This document shows, piece after piece, positions 26,374 through 34,529 of a DNA stretch of 64,000 nt. A model generated the notes under the pieces. The model saw nothing but the letters and a program-made list of their open reading frames with translations, searched no databases and was not told the DNA's origin. The DNA is taken from assembly GCA_015060395.1 (NCBI GenBank), contig SUYP01000005.1, forward strand, positions 1 to 64,000, written 5' to 3'. The DNA is from Bacteroidales bacterium. GTDB taxonomy: Bacteria > Bacteroidota > Bacteroidia > Bacteroidales > UBA932. A program made the position numbers and the translations under genes. The first letter of the stretch is position 1, and each line of letters starts with the position of its first letter.

Positions 26374-27356
26374 CCCTGATAGACAAATACATCGGATATA
26401 TAAGAGATATACGCCGTTATTCTGAAAGGACTGTGAGTATATATAAAGAGGTCCTGGATAATTATGTGCGTCTGATTCATAATGCTCAGGATGTCAGTGA
26501 TGAAGAACTTGTCGCTTCTCTCAACAAGTCGGAAATCAGGCTATATGAAGTCAGGCTACTTGATGAGGGACTTTCATCCAGGACAGTGAATCTCCATCTT
26601 TCGGCACTCAGCAGTTTCTGCAGATATCTCGTCAGGAACGAGTTCTTGAACTCCAACCCTGTGAAGCTTGTCTCGAAACCTAAGGTCGAGAAGCGCCTGC
26701 CGGTCTATTTCAAGAAAGAAGCAATGGACAGCTATTTCGATAAGACTTCCTGGCTTCTTGATGATAAGGAAATGGATTTCTTCAAGGCGAACTGGGACAC
26801 AAAAAACGGCAAGGATACATACAATGATATTCTTGCCAGACTGATATTATCTCTTCTGTACAATCTCGGAATCAGACGCTCGGAACTTATAGGTCTGAAG
26901 GTCGGAAGCATCGATTTTGGCAGAAATATTGTCAAAGTGGCAGGAAAAGGAGATAAAATGCGAGAAATTCCGCTGATTGCTTCTTTATGTAAAGAAATTT
27001 CCTTATATTTGGATGCAGTTGAGACGGTGTGCGGTGGGAAAAGGTCTTTGAAAGAGCCGCTTCTTGTCACATATAACGGTAATGCACTTTATCCGGGTTA
27101 TGTTGACAAAGCAGTGAAGAGCGAGCTTGGTAATGTCAAGGGCATATCGGGAAGAAAGTCTCCGCACGTCCTTCGTCATTCTCTCGCTACGGAACTTCTT
27201 AACGAGAAAGCCAGCATAAATTCCATAAAGGAACTTCTCGGACATTCTTCGTTGGCGGCAACTCAGGTCTATACCCACAGTAATATCGCCCGGCTGAAGG
27301 ATATTTATGAATCAGCCCATCCAAGGGCAAAAAACGGAGGTAAAAATGGAGATTAG
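26370..27356 (+). CDS. tyrosine recombinase of the XerC/XerD type
   Basis: The product has 328 residues. The N-terminal SAM-like core-binding domain spans about 1-95. The catalytic domain shows Gly-Ile-Arg-Arg-Ser-Glu-Leu (catalytic Arg), His-Val-Leu-Arg-His, Leu-Gly-His-Ser-Ser and the nucleophile in Val-Tyr-Thr-His-Ser-Asn. Size and housekeeping context fit the chromosome-dimer resolvase rather than a mobile-element integrase. It overlaps cca by ATGA and hpf by 11 bases; the xer-hpf order is common in Bacteroidota. Confidence 0.85.
   Translation: MTLIDKYIGYIRDIRRYSERTVSIYKEVLDNYVRLIHNAQDVSDEELVASLNKSEIRLYEVRLLDEGLSSRTVNLHLSALSSFCRYLVRNEFLNSNPVKLVSKPKVEKRLPVYFKKEAMDSYFDKTSWLLDDKEMDFFKANWDTKNGKDTYNDILARLILSLLYNLGIRRSELIGLKVGSIDFGRNIVKVAGKGDKMREIPLIASLCKEISLYLDAVETVCGGKRSLKEPLLVTYNGNALYPGYVDKAVKSELGNVKGISGRKSPHVLRHSLATELLNEKASINSIKELLGHSSLAATQVYTHSNIARLKDIYESAHPRAKNGGKNGD
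27336..27340 (+). promoter_or_regulatory. Shine-Dalgarno sequence for hpf
   Basis: GGAGG lies five bases before ATG 27346, inside the recombinase gene. It decides the start of hpf against the upstream in-frame ATG at 27307. Strong ribosome binding sites are rare in this window. Confidence 0.65.
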
Positions 27357-27636
27357 AGTTCAGAGCATCAAGTTCAATGCAGATCAGAAACTGTTGGACT
27401 TTATTGACAAGAAGTTCTCTCGTATCGAGAAGTTCTACGATGCAGTAACAGGAGTGGATGTAGCGCTTTCATTGCTTCCAGACCACGAAAACAAATGTGT
27501 AAAGGTTCAGGTTGCAATCCCTGGACGCACCATCGTGGTAGAGAAGAATGCAAAGACCTTCGAAGACGCAGTAGTTGACTGCGCCGACATTCTCAAAGAG
27601 AAACTTGTTAAAGAAAAAGAGAAAAGAGCAGAATAA
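27346..27636 (+). CDS. hpf: ribosome hibernation promoting factor, short HPF/RaiA type
   Basis: The product has 96 residues. It is a single beta-alpha-beta-beta-beta-alpha domain that binds the 30S decoding region and inactivates ribosomes in stationary phase. Lys- and Arg-rich faces and the ends Val-Gln-Ser-Ile-Lys-Phe-Asn-Ala-Asp and Ala-Lys-Thr-Phe-Glu-Asp-Ala-Val fit the family. The tail after the second helix is short and charged, so it lacks the long-form dimerisation domain. A strong terminator follows. Confidence 0.85.
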   Translation: MEIRVQSIKFNADQKLLDFIDKKFSRIEKFYDAVTGVDVALSLLPDHENKCVKVQVAIPGRTIVVEKNAKTFEDAVVDCADILKEKLVKEKEKRAE

Positions 27637-27678
27637 GAAAAAAGAAGTGCCGGACGGTCCCGGCACTTCTTTTTTTGT
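27637..27678 (+). terminator. strong intrinsic terminator after hpf
   Basis: A perfect 13-bp stem (27641-27653 with 27660-27672) has a 6-base loop, with A before and a T run after. It ends the HsdR-N, cca, xer, hpf transcript. Confidence 0.85.
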
Positions 27679-27689
27679 CTATAATTATA

Positions 27690-27697
27690 TATCTTTG
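27690..27697 (+). promoter_or_regulatory. -7 box immediately before holA
   Basis: TATCTTTG ends seven bases before ATG 27705, giving a nearly leaderless holA transcript. Confidence 0.5.
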
Positions 27698-27704
27698 TCG
27701 GATT

Positions 27705-28745
27705 ATGGCAAAAGGTTTTACAGATACAGACTCCCTCTGCAGGGATATTGTGAAGGATGCCCGCAACGGTATCTTCAAGCCGGTTTATCTGCTGATGGGC
27801 GATGAGCCTTATTATGTCGATATGGTCTGCGACGCCATTCTGGAGCACTGCCTTGATGAGAGCGAGAGAGATTTCAATCAGACTGTATGTTACGGGGCTG
27901 ATGTGAATGCTGATGCCGTGATTACGGCTGCAAGGCGCTATCCAATGTTTGCAGAGCGTCAGCTTGTTGTCGTGAAGGAAGCTCAGATGATGAAGAATCT
28001 CGAGGAATTGTCTGTATATTGCCAGAAACCATTGGAATCGACTGTTCTGGTCATCGCGATGCACGGAGCATCTGCAGATAAGAGAAAGTCTCTGTACAAG
28101 ACTGTGTCGAAGATTGGAGTCGTGGTCGATTCTCAGGCACTCAGGGATTATGAGATGCCGAAATGGATCACAATGTTTTATAATGGCAAAGGATTGCGAA
28201 TAGCACCGGATGCAGCTGCGCTTCTGGCAGAGCACGCAGGTACCGATCTTAACAAGATTGCCATTGAGACGGAGAAGATGCTCAGGAACCTTCCTGAAGG
28301 AGTGGCCGAAGTAAGTGCTGAGGATATAGAGAAGAATGTGGGCATAAGCCGTCAGTTCAGCATTTTCGAACTTAACAAGCTGCTTGCATATAAGGATTCG
28401 GCAAAAGCTTTGCGTGTTGCTGCATATATCGGATCTTCTGCGAAATTTGCGATGCCTATGGCGGTCAGCGCGATGTTCTCTTATTTTTATAAGGTGCTGA
28501 AATATGGGGCGTTGCTTTTGAAGAATCCGAGGCCGGCTAATGATGTGAAGACTAAAGTTCTGGGAGTTCCTCCTTTCTTTTTCAGCGAATATGATGCTGC
28601 TGTGAGGAATTATCCTCTTAAAAAGTGTATGGCCGTCATAGCCTTGCTCAAGGAATATGACTATAAAGGTAAAGGCGGTGATGTGGGGGAGGCTACCCCG
28701 GCGGAACTTATGACAGAACTTACTGCTAAGATATTAAATATGTAA
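27705..28745 (+). CDS. holA: DNA polymerase III subunit delta
   Basis: The product has 346 residues. The clamp-loader wrench subunit has an N-terminal RecA-like fold with Pro-Val-Tyr-Leu-Leu-Met-Gly-Asp-Glu-Pro-Tyr-Tyr-Val-Asp and a three-domain helical remainder. It lacks a Walker A motif, as expected for delta. The ATG at 27705 is supported by the adjacent promoter; the frame reaches back to 27675 inside the hpf terminator, which is not credible. Together with beta it opens the sliding clamp. The ABC transporter gene follows after four bases. Confidence 0.85.
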   Translation: MAKGFTDTDSLCRDIVKDARNGIFKPVYLLMGDEPYYVDMVCDAILEHCLDESERDFNQTVCYGADVNADAVITAARRYPMFAERQLVVVKEAQMMKNLEELSVYCQKPLESTVLVIAMHGASADKRKSLYKTVSKIGVVVDSQALRDYEMPKWITMFYNGKGLRIAPDAAALLAEHAGTDLNKIAIETEKMLRNLPEGVAEVSAEDIEKNVGISRQFSIFELNKLLAYKDSAKALRVAAYIGSSAKFAMPMAVSAMFSYFYKVLKYGALLLKNPRPANDVKTKVLGVPPFFFSEYDAAVRNYPLKKCMAVIALLKEYDYKGKGGDVGEATPAELMTELTAKILNM

Positions 28746-28749
28746 TATA

Positions 28750-29661
28750 ATGGGACTGATTCAATGTAAAAATGTGTCCAAGAGCTTCGGTGAAAAGGTT
28801 GCTCTTGACAAAGTTTCGGTTGATATTCCGGAAGGAAAGATATTCGGTCTTCTTGGCCCCAACGGTGCCGGCAAGACAACACTGATACGTATCATTAACC
28901 GAATTACCATTCCTAATGGCGGAGAAGTGCTTTTCGACGGACGTCCTATCACACAGGATGATGTTGAGAAGATCGGCTATCTGCCGGAGGAAAGAGGACT
29001 TTACCGTAAGATGAAGGTAGGCGAGCAGGCTATGTATTTCGCTCAGCTTAAAGGTATGAGTTCGAGAGAAGCAGCTCAGGAACTGAAGAAGTGGTTCGTG
29101 AGATTCGGCATAGAGAGCTGGTGGAACAAGAAGGTTGAAGAACTCTCGAAGGGTATGGCTCAGAAGGTGCAGTTCATCACGACTGTGGTACACAAGCCTT
29201 CACTGCTTATTCTTGATGAGCCGTTCTCCGGTTTCGATCCGGTCAATGCACAGGTGATCCGTGAGGAGATTCTCCGTCTCAAGGCTGAAGGAGCAACCAT
29301 CATCCTGTCAACTCACAATATGGAGTCGGTTGAAGAGCTTTGCGACAATATCGCTCTGATCAACAAGTCACGCGTGGTCATCACCGGGGGCGTTGACGAA
29401 ATCCGCCATCAGTATGGCAATAACAATGTGGAGCTTATATATACCGGCAGCCTGATCTCACCGGTTACTGGTGTATTCTCTGTGCTGTCCGACCAGGACG
29501 ATGCAGGACGTCATACGGCAGTGCTTGCTCTGGACAGCGCCAATGACAGCAACAATGCCCTTAAGGAAATAATCGCCCAGGGTGTAATCGTGAATTCATT
29601 CAAGGAGCTTGTTCCACGAATGAACGATATATTCATCAAACTTGTAACAGAGGAGGAATAG
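28750..29661 (+). CDS. ABC transporter ATP-binding protein (NatA-like)
   Basis: The product has 303 residues. Walker A is Gly-Pro-Asn-Gly-Ala-Gly-Lys-Thr-Thr (36-44), the signature Leu-Ser-Lys-Gly-Met-Ala-Gln, Walker B Leu-Leu-Ile-Leu-Asp-Glu-Pro, and the switch His in Ser-Thr-His-Asn-Met. A C-terminal extension of about 70 residues is typical of NatA/DrrA exporters. It pairs with the permease one base downstream. The substrate is unknown; sodium or drug export are the family precedents. Confidence 0.88.
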   Translation: MGLIQCKNVSKSFGEKVALDKVSVDIPEGKIFGLLGPNGAGKTTLIRIINRITIPNGGEVLFDGRPITQDDVEKIGYLPEERGLYRKMKVGEQAMYFAQLKGMSSREAAQELKKWFVRFGIESWWNKKVEELSKGMAQKVQFITTVVHKPSLLILDEPFSGFDPVNAQVIREEILRLKAEGATIILSTHNMESVEELCDNIALINKSRVVITGGVDEIRHQYGNNNVELIYTGSLISPVTGVFSVLSDQDDAGRHTAVLALDSANDSNNALKEIIAQGVIVNSFKELVPRMNDIFIKLVTEEE

Positions 29662-29662
29662 T

Positions 29663-31024
29663 ATGAAACTTAGAAATATATCTACCATCATTTCGCGTGA
29701 GTATCTGACCCGCGTAAAGAAGAAGTCTTTCCTTCTGACCACATTCCTTGTGCCAATATTCTTCGCAGCTATGTGCATACTTCCGAGCGTGATTATGTTT
29801 ATGGCAAAGGACACCGGCAAGCAGGTGGCAGTGATCGACCAGTCCGGGATAGTGATGCCTTACCTTGTTGACAGTGAGGCTGTTGAATATACGGATTATT
29901 CGTCTGAACCTGTTGACAGTATGAAGACCAGATTTGAGGAGTTGGGGCTGGATGTGCTTGTTGTGGTGTCTCCGGTCGATACGCTCGCAAAGACAGTTAC
30001 AGTCGCTTCTTATTCCGAGAAGCCTCTGAGTATGGAACTGAAGGAAGGTGTCCGGTCTAAGGTCAATGATGCTGTCGAGGACTATCGGCTTGCACAGTAT
30101 GAGATTTCCGACCTCAAGCAGATTATGGAGGATGTAAAGGCAGATGTATCGATGGCAACCTATACTCTCGATGAATCAGGAGAGGAGAAGATAACATCAT
30201 CGGAGGTATATATGGTCATCTCTATGATTCTTTCCATCATCATCTATATGTTCATCGCGATGTTCTCCGGAATGGTGATGCAGAGTGTGATAGAAGAGAA
30301 GGCGAGCCGCGTAGTGGAAGTCCTTGTGTCATCTGTAAAAGCTACAGAACTTATGTTCGGCAAGATCATCGGAGTGGCTTGCGTGGCATTGACCCAGTTC
30401 TTCCTTTGGATAATCCTGACCCTGGTTCTTGTAGGCGGATTCTCTGCATTCATAGGCTTTGATTCACTTATGGGTGATCCTGCTCAGACCGAGCAGATGA
30501 TGGAGATGACTGCTCAGATGGGTGGAGTCGATATGGCGGAAATGACTTCTGCAATGCAGCAGGAGGAAGGTATGGGCGCAGTGCTCAGTACATTGAAGGA
30601 TATAAACTGGGTGCAGATGGTGCTTGCTTTCATCATTTATTTTGCTCTCGGATATCTCCTGTATGCATCTTTCTTTGCAGCTATCGGTTCTGCAGTGGAG
30701 AATGAAGCTGATACCAACCAGCTCCAGATGCCGGTTACGATACCTTTGCTTCTGGCCTTCTTCATTGCCCTATATGCTTTCAATGCCCCTGACAGCCAGG
30801 TCGTATGGTGGGGATCGATGATTCCTTTCACATCTCCTATCGTGATGCTGGCAAGGATTCCGTTCGGAGTGCCGGCGTGGGAACTTATATTGTCGATTGC
30901 ACTTCTTGTTGCGACATTCATTGCCTGCGGATGGGCCTCTGCAAAGATCTATAAGATAGGAATCCTTATGTTTGGCAAGAAGACTACATTTAAGGATCTC
31001 TGGAAGTGGTTGAGACAGAATTGA
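29663..31024 (+). CDS. ABC-2 type permease (NatB-like)
   Basis: The product has 453 residues. One span near the N-terminus, a large extracytoplasmic domain of about 150 residues, then five spans from about residue 175 is the ABC2_membrane_3 layout. The conserved Ile-Glu-Glu-Lys-Ala-Ser-Arg-Val-Val-Glu-Val-Leu motif at the coupling helix is present. A Met- and Gln-rich extracytoplasmic loop interrupts the spans around 265-305. It works with the ATPase upstream. Confidence 0.88.
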   Translation: MKLRNISTIISREYLTRVKKKSFLLTTFLVPIFFAAMCILPSVIMFMAKDTGKQVAVIDQSGIVMPYLVDSEAVEYTDYSSEPVDSMKTRFEELGLDVLVVVSPVDTLAKTVTVASYSEKPLSMELKEGVRSKVNDAVEDYRLAQYEISDLKQIMEDVKADVSMATYTLDESGEEKITSSEVYMVISMILSIIIYMFIAMFSGMVMQSVIEEKASRVVEVLVSSVKATELMFGKIIGVACVALTQFFLWIILTLVLVGGFSAFIGFDSLMGDPAQTEQMMEMTAQMGGVDMAEMTSAMQQEEGMGAVLSTLKDINWVQMVLAFIIYFALGYLLYASFFAAIGSAVENEADTNQLQMPVTIPLLLAFFIALYAFNAPDSQVVWWGSMIPFTSPIVMLARIPFGVPAWELILSIALLVATFIACGWASAKIYKIGILMFGKKTTFKDLWKWLRQN

Positions 31025-31026
31025 TT

Positions 31027-31872
31027 ATGAGAAAGTTGTTTTTGTTCGTGGCTGTGGCCTGCCTGAGTATCCAGGCAGTGGCTCAGGAATATCATTGGAA
31101 GCATTCTGAAATGGACGGCAGCCGTACAGGATGCCAGTCTCCTGCTAAAGACAATGTCACAGAATCCTTGGGGACATTCAAGGGATGCAGGTATATTGCT
31201 CCGAACGGAAAGGTATATAGAAAGAACTCTGTTGTTGGGAAGACTGCCCGCATTGTTATGGATGCCCAGCCGGAAATGGCGAGGGTGAAGGATGTGATCG
31301 GGTATTCTTCCGCCGTAATGGAGACTGCATATCCGGAAAGTGCCCTTTCGAACTGGTTTGTGGATATCATAATGGCCAAGACAGAGAAGCTTGCCGGAAA
31401 GAAGGTTGATGTCGGAATCGTGAATTTCGGAGGCATACGTATAGATATGCCGGAGGGAGATATAATCCTGGATGATATGCTTTCAATGTTTCCGTTCAAG
31501 AATCAGCTGGTCTATGTAGAGCATACCGGAAAACAGATAAGGGCCATTCTTGAGAAAATGGCTGCCGACCGTTTCCAGGTTCTGGGAGGAGTACGCGTCG
31601 TGGCTGAAGGAGGCAAGCTGGTCTCTGCTGAAATCGGTGGCGAGCCTATTGATGATGAGAAGGTTTACGGCCTTGCTACGATAACTTTCCTTCTGGAAGG
31701 TGGTGACAATCTGACTCTTGCAGAAAATGCAGTTTCCATTACTACATTCGAACAGGAAGACATAATAGATGCTGTCTTGGAATATGTGTATGCTGAGACT
31801 GCAGCCGGAAGGCCGATCGAGTATCAGACAGATGGAAGAGTGGTTATAAAGGATTACAGGAAGAAGCGATGA
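31027..31872 (+). CDS. 5'-nucleotidase C-terminal domain protein (secreted)
   Basis: The product has 281 residues with signal peptide ending Ala-Val-Ala-Gln near 20. The mature part is only the substrate-binding C-terminal domain of UshA-like 5'-nucleotidases: Asn-Phe-Gly-Gly-Ile-Arg, Val-Glu-His-Thr-Gly-Lys-Gln-Ile, and Phe-Leu-Leu-Glu-Gly-Gly-Asp-Asn. It lacks the metal-binding half, which is the next gene, overlapping by ATGA. The two proteins probably assemble in the periplasm into one nucleotidase. Confidence 0.85.
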   Translation: MRKLFLFVAVACLSIQAVAQEYHWKHSEMDGSRTGCQSPAKDNVTESLGTFKGCRYIAPNGKVYRKNSVVGKTARIVMDAQPEMARVKDVIGYSSAVMETAYPESALSNWFVDIIMAKTEKLAGKKVDVGIVNFGGIRIDMPEGDIILDDMLSMFPFKNQLVYVEHTGKQIRAILEKMAADRFQVLGGVRVVAEGGKLVSAEIGGEPIDDEKVYGLATITFLLEGGDNLTLAENAVSITTFEQEDIIDAVLEYVYAETAAGRPIEYQTDGRVVIKDYRKKR

Positions 31873-32675
31873 AAGGAATATTTGCAGCATTGTGCCTCTT
31901 GGTGACATCTGTGTCATTGAGCGCACAGGATCTTACGATCCTTCATTTTAATGACACCCACAGTCATATAGATCCCCAGCGTTCCGGTGATTATAAGGGC
32001 AGAGGAGGAGTGATAGAGCAGGCTGCCTACATCGACAGCGTCAGGTGCGCAGAAGGCAGACGTAATGTGCTTCTGGTTCACGCAGGTGACTTCAGTCAAG
32101 GTACCTCATATTTTACCGAACTGAACGGTGACATCGAGATCGATGTCCTGAACGCACTGAAATTCGATGTGGTGACTTTGGGTAATCACGAGTTTGATAA
32201 TGGAATACCGGAACTTGCCCGTCGTCTTCAAAGCCTGAAGGCAGATGTAGTATGCTCGAACTATGATTTTGCTGCAACACCGTTGCATAAACTTGTAAAG
32301 CCTTATACAATAATACGAAAGGCTGGCAAGAAGATCGGATTCATAGGTCTGCTTACTGATATTATGCAGGTCGTTGACCGGGATATAGCAAAGACCCTCC
32401 AGTACCAGGATCCTGTGCCTGTAGTCAATGAACTGGCGGCTTTCCTCAAGGATGAAAAGGACTGTGATATGGTTATATGTCTTTCTCATCTGGGGTATGA
32501 TGAGGACAAGGATCTTGCTTCACGGACAGAAGGCATTGATGTCATTGTCGGAGGTCATTCGCATACCCTTCTGCATAAGAAGCAGGTTGTCAGGAATCTT
32601 GACGGTGAGGATGTCATTGTGGTGCAGAACTGGAAATGGGGCTTGAATGCAGGTCACCTCACAATCGATTTTTAA
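31869..32675 (+). CDS. 5'-nucleotidase metallophosphatase domain protein (secreted)
   Basis: The product has 268 residues with signal peptide ending Leu-Ser-Ala-Gln at 20. It is the calcineurin-like half: Asn-Asp29-Thr-His31-Ser-His, Ala-Gly-Asp-Phe, Leu-Gly-Asn-His-Glu-Phe-Asp and Gly-Gly-His-Ser-His motifs provide the two-metal site. It ends where a normal UshA-type protein would continue into the C-terminal domain encoded by the preceding gene. The expected reaction is periplasmic hydrolysis of nucleotides to nucleosides. Confidence 0.87.
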   Translation: MKGIFAALCLLVTSVSLSAQDLTILHFNDTHSHIDPQRSGDYKGRGGVIEQAAYIDSVRCAEGRRNVLLVHAGDFSQGTSYFTELNGDIEIDVLNALKFDVVTLGNHEFDNGIPELARRLQSLKADVVCSNYDFAATPLHKLVKPYTIIRKAGKKIGFIGLLTDIMQVVDRDIAKTLQYQDPVPVVNELAAFLKDEKDCDMVICLSHLGYDEDKDLASRTEGIDVIVGGHSHTLLHKKQVVRNLDGEDVIVVQNWKWGLNAGHLTIDF

Positions 32676-33236
32676 GTGGAATTCGCGGAACTTCTTATAA
32701 TCGCCATAGGCGTGTCGATGGATGCCTTTGCAGTCTCGATCTGCAAAGGCCTTTCCGTATGCAGCATCCGCCCGAAACACGCAGGAATGACAGCTTTGTG
32801 GTTCGGCGGGTTCCAGGCATTGATGCCTCTTGCCGGGTATTTTCTTGGGGTCAGCTTTGCTGATTTCGTTTCGGATGTAGATCATTGGATTGCATTCATC
32901 CTTTTGGGCATCATTGGTGGAAATATGATAAAGGAATCCCTCGGCAAGGAAGAATGCTGCAGTGTGAATCCTGATTTCTCCTTCAGGACTATGCTGCCTA
33001 TGGCTGTCGCTACCAGTATCGATGCGCTTGCCATAGGAGTTTCTTTTGCCTTCCTTAAGGTGAATATATGGTCTGCTGTAGCTGTAATAGGTGTCACGAC
33101 AGCTCTTTTTTCAGGAGCAGGTGTATATATAGGCAATATTTTCGGCAACCGGTATAAATCCAAGGCAGAATTTGCCGGAGGATTCATACTCATTGCAATG
33201 GGACTGAAGATCCTGCTGGAACATACCGTACTTTAA
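32676..33236 (+). CDS. mntP: manganese efflux pump MntP
   Basis: The product has 186 residues starting at GTG 32676, directly after the previous stop. Six spans form two repeats, each with the acidic motif: Ser-Met-Asp-Ala-Phe-Ala-Val-Ser and Ser-Ile-Asp-Ala-Leu-Ala-Ile-Gly. The family exports Mn2+. With no gap upstream there is no room for the yybP-ykoY manganese riboswitch that often controls it; here it is driven by the nucleotidase operon. Its stop overlaps the end of the AraC pseudogene. Confidence 0.88.
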   Translation: MEFAELLIIAIGVSMDAFAVSICKGLSVCSIRPKHAGMTALWFGGFQALMPLAGYFLGVSFADFVSDVDHWIAFILLGIIGGNMIKESLGKEECCSVNPDFSFRTMLPMAVATSIDALAIGVSFAFLKVNIWSAVAVIGVTTALFSGAGVYIGNIFGNRYKSKAEFAGGFILIAMGLKILLEHTVL

Positions 33237-34101
33237 CGATCAGCCTCATCCTTATTCTGAACTGGCAGACTGTTTCTGTATTCTTTTGGTGACTGTCCTG
33301 TATTGCTCTTGAAGAATCTGCCGAAACTTGACTGGTCCGGAAAATGAAGCCTGTCGCTTATTTCTTTGATAGACAGGTCTTTCTGACGCATCATAAATTC
33401 AGCTTTGCTGATTATTGCCTTGTTTATCCATATTCTTGCTGATGTGCCGTCATATTCCCGAATGATCTTCGAAAGATAGTCGGTGATATCATCATCGCTT
33501 CTGCATACCAGCTTACACTATGCTGTTCATCACAATGTCCGTCAACCAGATTCAGGAAACGCTTGCGGATCATTTCCTGATGATTGGCGTTGATGTCCGT
33601 AGATGCGTGCTCCTTTCTTCTTTTGTCGGAAATGTGAAGAAGCAGATTGTGCGTCTCATTCTTTACTATTATCCCCTGAAATTGATGGGAAGTGTTTTCA
33701 ATGTAGCTGATAAGTCTCAGAACAGAAGAATGGATGACCTCGTATTCTGATTCTGTGAATTCCTGATATGGGAATTCCTTTTTCAGCTGCAGGCTGATAG
33801 GTGATTTTCGGGTTGTACGGATTTCTGTCTGGAATTCAGGGCTGAATACAATCTGATATCCGCTGTACTCATTGGCAGGAGATGCTATTTTTCTGATGAC
33901 ATCTCCGGAAGAAATATGAAGTGAAGAACCTGCCTTCATTTTAAAGACTCTGAAGTTTATGTCAACCTCAAGTTCCCCTGATGTAAGTACGATGAGATGG
34001 TAATTATGTATCCTGATGGGTGCGTCTATATCTATGCTACCGTCTAACCTATAGATCTTTACACGTTCCTGGCCGTATTCGTTAAAACTATAACTTGTCA
34101 T
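33233..34101 (-). pseudogene. AraC-family regulator interrupted by a frameshift
   Basis: The first frame codes about 206 residues from ATG 34101: a cupin-like sensor domain, then the start of the helix-turn-helix (Trp-Tyr-Ala-Glu, Ile-Ser-Pro), after which it runs into a stop near 33424. From about 33480 the reading shifts by one base and the expected second half continues (Tyr-Leu-Ser-Lys-Ile-Ile-Arg-Glu, Ile-Ser-Asp-Arg-Leu-His-Phe, Gly-Gln-Ser-Pro-Lys-Glu-Tyr-Arg) to TAA at 33233. A single lost base near 33480 explains it. It may be a true mutation or a sequencing error. Confidence 0.8.
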
Positions 34102-34119
34102 AATTGTTCGTTTTCGGGA

Positions 34120-34127
34120 CAAATATA
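34120..34127 (-). promoter_or_regulatory. -7 box for the AraC-family gene
   Basis: TATATTTG on the minus strand lies 18 bases before ATG 34101. It argues against the upstream TTG start at 34122. Confidence 0.5.
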
Positions 34128-34181
34128 GTTAAAAAACTTCATAGTTGACGGATAGTGAATATTTATTGACGGAAACCGCAC

Positions 34182-34212
34182 TTTGATATAAAGAGCCATA
34201 TATTGAAATTTG
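34182..34212 (+). promoter_or_regulatory. promoter with both -33 and -7 elements, reading into non-coding DNA
   Basis: TTTG (34182-34185) and GAAATTTG (34205-34212) are separated by 19 bases, the preferred Bacteroidota spacing. No gene follows for 300 bases; transcription would begin near 34218 at the first of several hairpins. Confidence 0.5.
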
Positions 34213-34217
34213 CAACG

Positions 34218-34485
34218 TAAAGTTAAGCGGATTGTATGCTACATATCCGGACTTAAAACAGAAAGACTTCAAACCTTCCGCCGTGGCCTGAGACAGGAGC
34301 GGCGGTTTCTTTTGGAGGTCAGGCCATATAAAACAAATAAGGCTCGCCGCATCCCGCGGGGAACCTCATACTAACCACATAATTAATAACACTAAAACTA
34401 ATAACCATTGGATTGCGAAATCTTGAGAATGATTCCCTGATCAATCCGAGTGCAAAGGTAAATGCTTTTTTCATACCTGCACAAT
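34218..34485 (+). ncRNA. candidate structured RNA or attenuator
   Basis: Hairpin 1 is TTAAG-CGGAT paired with ATCCG-GA-CTTAA (about 34223-34256). CCGCCG (34278-34283) pairs with CGGCGG (34300-34305), followed by TTTCTTTT, like a terminator. The eight bases right after the first arm (34284-34291) also match 34319-34326, a pairing that interlocks with that stem. Another hairpin spans 34341-34365, a long-range 6-bp pair joins 34410-34415 with 34442-34447, and a last stem joins 34450-34460 with 34474-34482. No ORF fits. It could be a small RNA such as a 6S homologue, or a leader for the response regulator gene. Confidence 0.4.
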
Positions 34486-34505
34486 GATTTGTGTTAAGTT
34501 TTTGT

Positions 34506-34513
34506 TACATTTG
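34506..34513 (+). promoter_or_regulatory. -7 box for the two-component operon
   Basis: TACATTTG lies 17 bases before ATG 34530 and supports that start over the upstream in-frame start at 34491. Confidence 0.5.
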
Positions 34514-34529
34514 TGTGACAATTGGGTTT

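Noticed and set aside
26370..27356. Integrase marking a mobile element
   Set aside because: The recombinase is embedded in housekeeping genes (cca, hpf, holA) with overlaps; no attachment repeats or phage genes are nearby.
32660..32680. Manganese (yybP-ykoY) riboswitch before mntP
   Set aside because: There is no space between the preceding stop codon and the mntP start.
34218..34485. tmRNA, RNase P RNA or SRP RNA
   Set aside because: No CCA end with a tRNA-like domain, no tag-like reading frame, and no conserved core of RNase P or SRP RNA is visible in either orientation.
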